A stretch of 8,089 bases of DNA, from assembly GCA_003218345.1 (NCBI GenBank), contig QHNF01000060.1, positions 1 through 8,089 on the forward strand, in the 5' to 3' direction. How positions within the stretch are numbered: position 1 is the first letter of the stretch; every line of letters starts with the position of its first letter. The notes under the pieces were generated by a model, which was not told the DNA's origin, did not search any database, and saw only the letters and a program-made list of their open reading frames with translations. The DNA comes from Verrucomicrobiota bacterium. GTDB taxonomy: Bacteria > Verrucomicrobiota > Verrucomicrobiia > Chthoniobacterales > UBA10450. Of this stretch, positions 6,314 to 8,089 are shown in pieces. Made by a program: the position numbers and the translations under genes.

Positions 6314-6360
6314 AGCCGTTTCAACGGCTTTCCACAAAAGCGTAAGCCGTCAAAACGGCT
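6314..6360. repeat. Two AGCCGTT...AACGGCT palindromes in the queA-udg divergent gap
   Basis: AGCCGTT (6314-6320) with AACGGCT (6323-6329), and AGCCGT (6345-6350) with ACGGCT (6355-6360), are two copies of the same dyad spaced about 31 bp apart, with loops of 2 and 4 nt. Both lie between divergent genes. They resemble a short palindromic repeat scattered through many Verrucomicrobiota genomes (recalled, not searched). Neither has a T-tract. Paired operator sites for a shared regulator are an alternative reading. Confidence 0.55.
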
Positions 6361-6442
6361 GGTGTCCACCGCAGCAAACTTCACCCGCCTGAAGACCAAT
6401 GTTAATCAAACTCGAAAACAATTTGCAGCCGAGCGCAAAATT

Positions 6443-6460
6443 TTGGATGATCGCATCCAA
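6443..6460 (+). promoter_or_regulatory. Perfect inverted repeat abutting the uracil-DNA glycosylase start codon
   Basis: TTGGATG (6443-6449) and CATCCAA (6454-6460) form a perfect 7-bp dyad around ATCG; the last A is the first base of the ATG start. In RNA this would be a tight hairpin with a 4-nt loop and would take up the only GGA-like ribosome-binding segment (6445-6447). As DNA it could be an operator. Either would affect expression of the glycosylase. Confidence 0.45.
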
Positions 6461-7191
6461 TGATGCACCCGGCTCTCGATCTCGTCGTCGCCGCGCTGGA
6501 GAAAATTCGAGAGACAAGTGAGCACGCGCCGCGCGCATCGAGAAGAGCGCTGGCGCAATTGCAGTTCATTGCACCTGGCAAGCGAGAGATGCTCGCATCA
6601 GTTCGCGAACGCGTTCGTGGTTGTACAAAATGCGCGCATCTCGCCAGATCGCGTACCCAAACCGTCTTTGGCGTTGGCAGCCCGAACGCTGAAATTATGT
6701 TCATCGGCGAAGCGCCCGGCGCGGATGAAGACAAGCAAGGCGAACCATTTGTTGGACGCGCGGGACAATTGCTGACCAAAATTCTTAAGGCGATGGGCTT
6801 CGCGCGCGAGGATGTTTACATCGCGAATATTCTTAAATGTCGACCGGACATGCCGGTCGGCTCATTTGGAAACCGTGCGCCTACGCCGGCAGAGATGCAG
6901 ACGTGTCGTCCCTATCTCGTCGAGCAGATCGACATTATTCACCCGAAAGTCCTGGTCGCGCTGGGCGCAGTCGCGGTCGAAGGTTTGCTCGGCACACGCG
7001 GGACCATGCGGGAATTGCGCGGGCGCTGGCATTCATACAACGAGACGCCGTTGATGATTACTTATCATCCTGCCTACTTGCTGCGGAACCAGGCGCCTTC
7101 CGAGAAACGGAAAGTTTGGGAAGACATGCTGCAAGTGCTCGAGCGGCTCGGAAAGCCCATCAGCGAGAAACAACGAAGTTTTTTTACCTAA
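6460..7191 (+). CDS. Family 4 uracil-DNA glycosylase (4Fe-4S)
   Basis: Removes uracil from DNA, the first step of base excision repair after cytosine deamination or dUMP incorporation. The 243-residue product has the family 4 layout: an N-terminal helical extension (1-50), then four cysteines placed as iron-sulfur ligands, Cys55 and Cys58 in GCTKC and Cys127 and Cys149 in LKCRPD and EMQTCRP. The uracil-binding/active-site block is [20 protein letters not shown] (80-99), followed by GRAGQLL and NILKCRP. The C-terminal DNA-minor-groove motif is [10 protein letters not shown] (201-210). The N-terminal 50 residues exceed the minimal thermophilic enzymes but are common in bacterial members. ATG at 6460 is followed directly by a second ATG; no separate Shine-Dalgarno sequence is visible and a perfect inverted repeat abuts the start. 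It is divergent from queA and convergent with the squalene synthase gene. Confidence 0.95.
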   Translation: MMHPALDLVVAALEKIRETSEHAPRASRRALAQLQFIAPGKREMLASVRERVRGCTKCAHLARSRTQTVFGVGSPNAEIMFIGEAPGADEDKQGEPFVGRAGQLLTKILKAMGFAREDVYIANILKCRPDMPVGSFGNRAPTPAEMQTCRPYLVEQIDIIHPKVLVALGAVAVEGLLGTRGTMRELRGRWHSYNETPLMITYHPAYLLRNQAPSEKRKVWEDMLQVLERLGKPISEKQRSFFT

Positions 7192-7197
7192 CGCAAT

Positions 7198-7258
7198 GTA
7201 GCCGAGCGTCCCGCTTGCGATGTTCCTGACGCAAGCGCGGATGCTTACGCTACTTTTT
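7198..7258 (+). terminator. Probable intrinsic terminator of the uracil-DNA glycosylase gene, GTAGC-ended palindrome
   Basis: An imperfect palindrome begins 6 bp after the glycosylase stop codon. The inner stem is a perfect 8 bp, CGCTTGCG (7212-7219) with CGCAAGCG (7230-7237). The outer arms are GTAGC (7198-7202) with GCTAC (7249-7253), followed at once by TTTTT (7254-7258), as in a rho-independent terminator reading rightward. No T-tract follows on the other strand, so it would be mainly one-directional. The right arm also contains the TAG stop of the convergent synthase gene. It shares its GTAGC ends with the element at 3419-3482. Confidence 0.65.
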
Positions 7259-8089
7259 CAGCTTCGCCTGTTCGAATGTCGCATCGATGTGCTTGTGCGA
7301 TGCAAGGTGAATGGCTAGCGACAAAATCATTTTCCGTACTTCGCTGCGAGGAACTTTGATCCTGCAATGCAATGCGTCAGCACCAGCTTCACGTAGCAGT
7401 GTAAGCGTGCGTGCCCCGATCAATGCCGGCAAAGCCGTCGCGGCACGAACTCGCCGATTCCGGATCGCACGCGAATATTGCACCCCGCACTCCAGGGCAT
7501 CCTTCGCTTTTTCTGTCCACCTTCGGTAAATCGGCTGGAAGCGATCCGACTCGGATAGAATCTGCGCCGGAGTCAGATGGACTGCGGCAAGCTCGTTTTC
7601 AGGGAAATAACATCGACCTGATCGGAGATCGGTCCCGGCGTCTCGCAGAACGTTGATCAGCTGAAGCCCCATGCCATAGCGTCTGCCAAGCGCAAGCATC
7701 TCGTCCCGGTTGCGGCTGGCAAAGCGTTGGACGTGCCGAAAACAGAGCCGCGTCCAAAATTCGCCTGCGCAGCCTGCGACGAGATACGTGTATTCATCCA
7801 AATCGTCGGCGGTACTGAGCGTGCGAATTTCTGCCGGATTATCGAAGCGATGCAGATCGAGCATCTGGCCCTGCGTGATCTTTTCGAGCACAATCCGGAT
7901 GTCATCGCGATCCGCTTCCTCCATTAGTTCGAGCCATTCCAAACAATTCGGCAACGACTCGAGCAGCCTTTGCTCCGCGGCATTCTCCTGCAATTGTAGA
8001 AATGAAGCGACAAGATCGATAATGACTTCCCGCGAAGCTTTGCCTTGAATCCCGTGCGAGAGCATTTTCAGAGTTTCCATTCGCACGCC
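7250..8089 (-). CDS. Squalene/phytoene synthase family protein, N-terminus outside window
   Basis: Condenses two prenyl diphosphates head to head (farnesyl to squalene or geranylgeranyl to phytoene), feeding hopanoid or carotenoid synthesis. The frame is open from the window edge to TAG at 7252-7250, giving 279 visible residues. Seen in order: IVLEKITQGQMLDLHRF (66-82), YTYLVAGCAGEFWTRLC (100-116), the second aspartate-rich diphosphate-binding motif QLINVLRDAGTDLRSGRCYFP (143-163; Asp150 and Asp154), and ALIGARTLTLLRE (222-234). The first DXXXD motif, normally in the N-terminal part, is absent from the visible region, so about 60-80 residues should lie beyond the window. An in-frame GTG near the edge (8086) is therefore unlikely to be the start. 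The pattern matches the bacterial type that resembles eukaryotic squalene synthase; squalene is the more likely product, but this is inferred. It has no transit or membrane segment in the visible part. Confidence 0.9.
   Translation of the reverse strand, partial: GVRMETLKMLSHGIQGKASREVIIDLVASFLQLQENAAEQRLLESLPNCLEWLELMEEADRDDIRIVLEKITQGQMLDLHRFDNPAEIRTLSTADDLDEYTYLVAGCAGEFWTRLCFRHVQRFASRNRDEMLALGRRYGMGLQLINVLRDAGTDLRSGRCYFPENELAAVHLTPAQILSESDRFQPIYRRWTEKAKDALECGVQYSRAIRNRRVRAATALPALIGARTLTLLREAGADALHCRIKVPRSEVRKMILSLAIHLASHKHIDATFEQAKLKK

Noticed and set aside
7179..7185. Run of seven T as a terminator
   Set aside because: It lies inside the last codons of the glycosylase and no hairpin precedes it; the palindrome and T5 at 7198-7258 fit better.
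8084..8086. GTG as the start of the squalene/phytoene synthase
   Set aside because: The frame remains open to the window edge and the first aspartate-rich motif of the family is missing, so the gene must begin further out.
1..8089. tRNA, rRNA, riboswitch, phage or defence genes
   Set aside because: No gap is longer than 191 bp apart from the region already covered by the small ORF, and none of the gaps shows a cloverleaf or a recognisable riboswitch; all confident proteins are housekeeping or metabolic families.

Overview
The window reads as an ordinary bacterial chromosome segment with a moderately high GC content, dense coding and many short palindromic elements between genes. The gene set suggests a soil-type Verrucomicrobiota (Chthoniobacterales-like) bacterium. 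It combines an OpcA-dependent glucose-6-phosphate dehydrogenase, a bacterial squalene/phytoene synthase of the type common in Verrucomicrobiota and Acidobacteriota, and intergenic repeats of the 'GTCATCC(C/T)GAGCG', 'GTAGCC...GGCTAC' and 'AGCCGTTTCAACGGCT' kinds. This assignment rests on recalled family features, not on a database search; Acidobacteriota remain possible.

Left part, plus strand: the C-terminal third of serine hydroxymethyltransferase (glyA, 1-408), a 72-residue hypothetical gene (419-637), glucose-6-phosphate dehydrogenase (zwf, 698-2239, GTG start) and its assembly/allosteric partner OpcA (2365-3423). zwf and opcA are separated by 125 bp that hold an 83-bp palindromic repeat. 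Together they form the entry step of the oxidative pentose phosphate pathway and supply NADPH. No 6-phosphogluconolactonase gene is visible here.

Middle part, minus strand: queA (6268-5282; queuosine tRNA modification), a YciA-type acyl-CoA thioesterase (5180-4794) and a GT4 glycosyltransferase (4679-3486) run in that order. They share direction but no evident pathway. The 114-bp gap before the glycosyltransferase holds a nested 42-bp palindrome and a threefold 7-bp tandem repeat.

Right part: a family 4 iron-sulfur uracil-DNA glycosylase (6460-7191, plus) diverges from queA across a 191-bp gap with four hairpins. It converges on a squalene/phytoene synthase gene (minus, stop at 7250) whose N-terminus lies beyond the window end.

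No mobile genes, tRNA or rRNA genes, CRISPR arrays or defence systems are recognisable. The most noteworthy material is intergenic. Both convergent gene junctions are almost filled by GTAGC-ended imperfect palindromes, and in each case the element end supplies the TAG stop codon of one gene. I found no convincing new multi-gene system.
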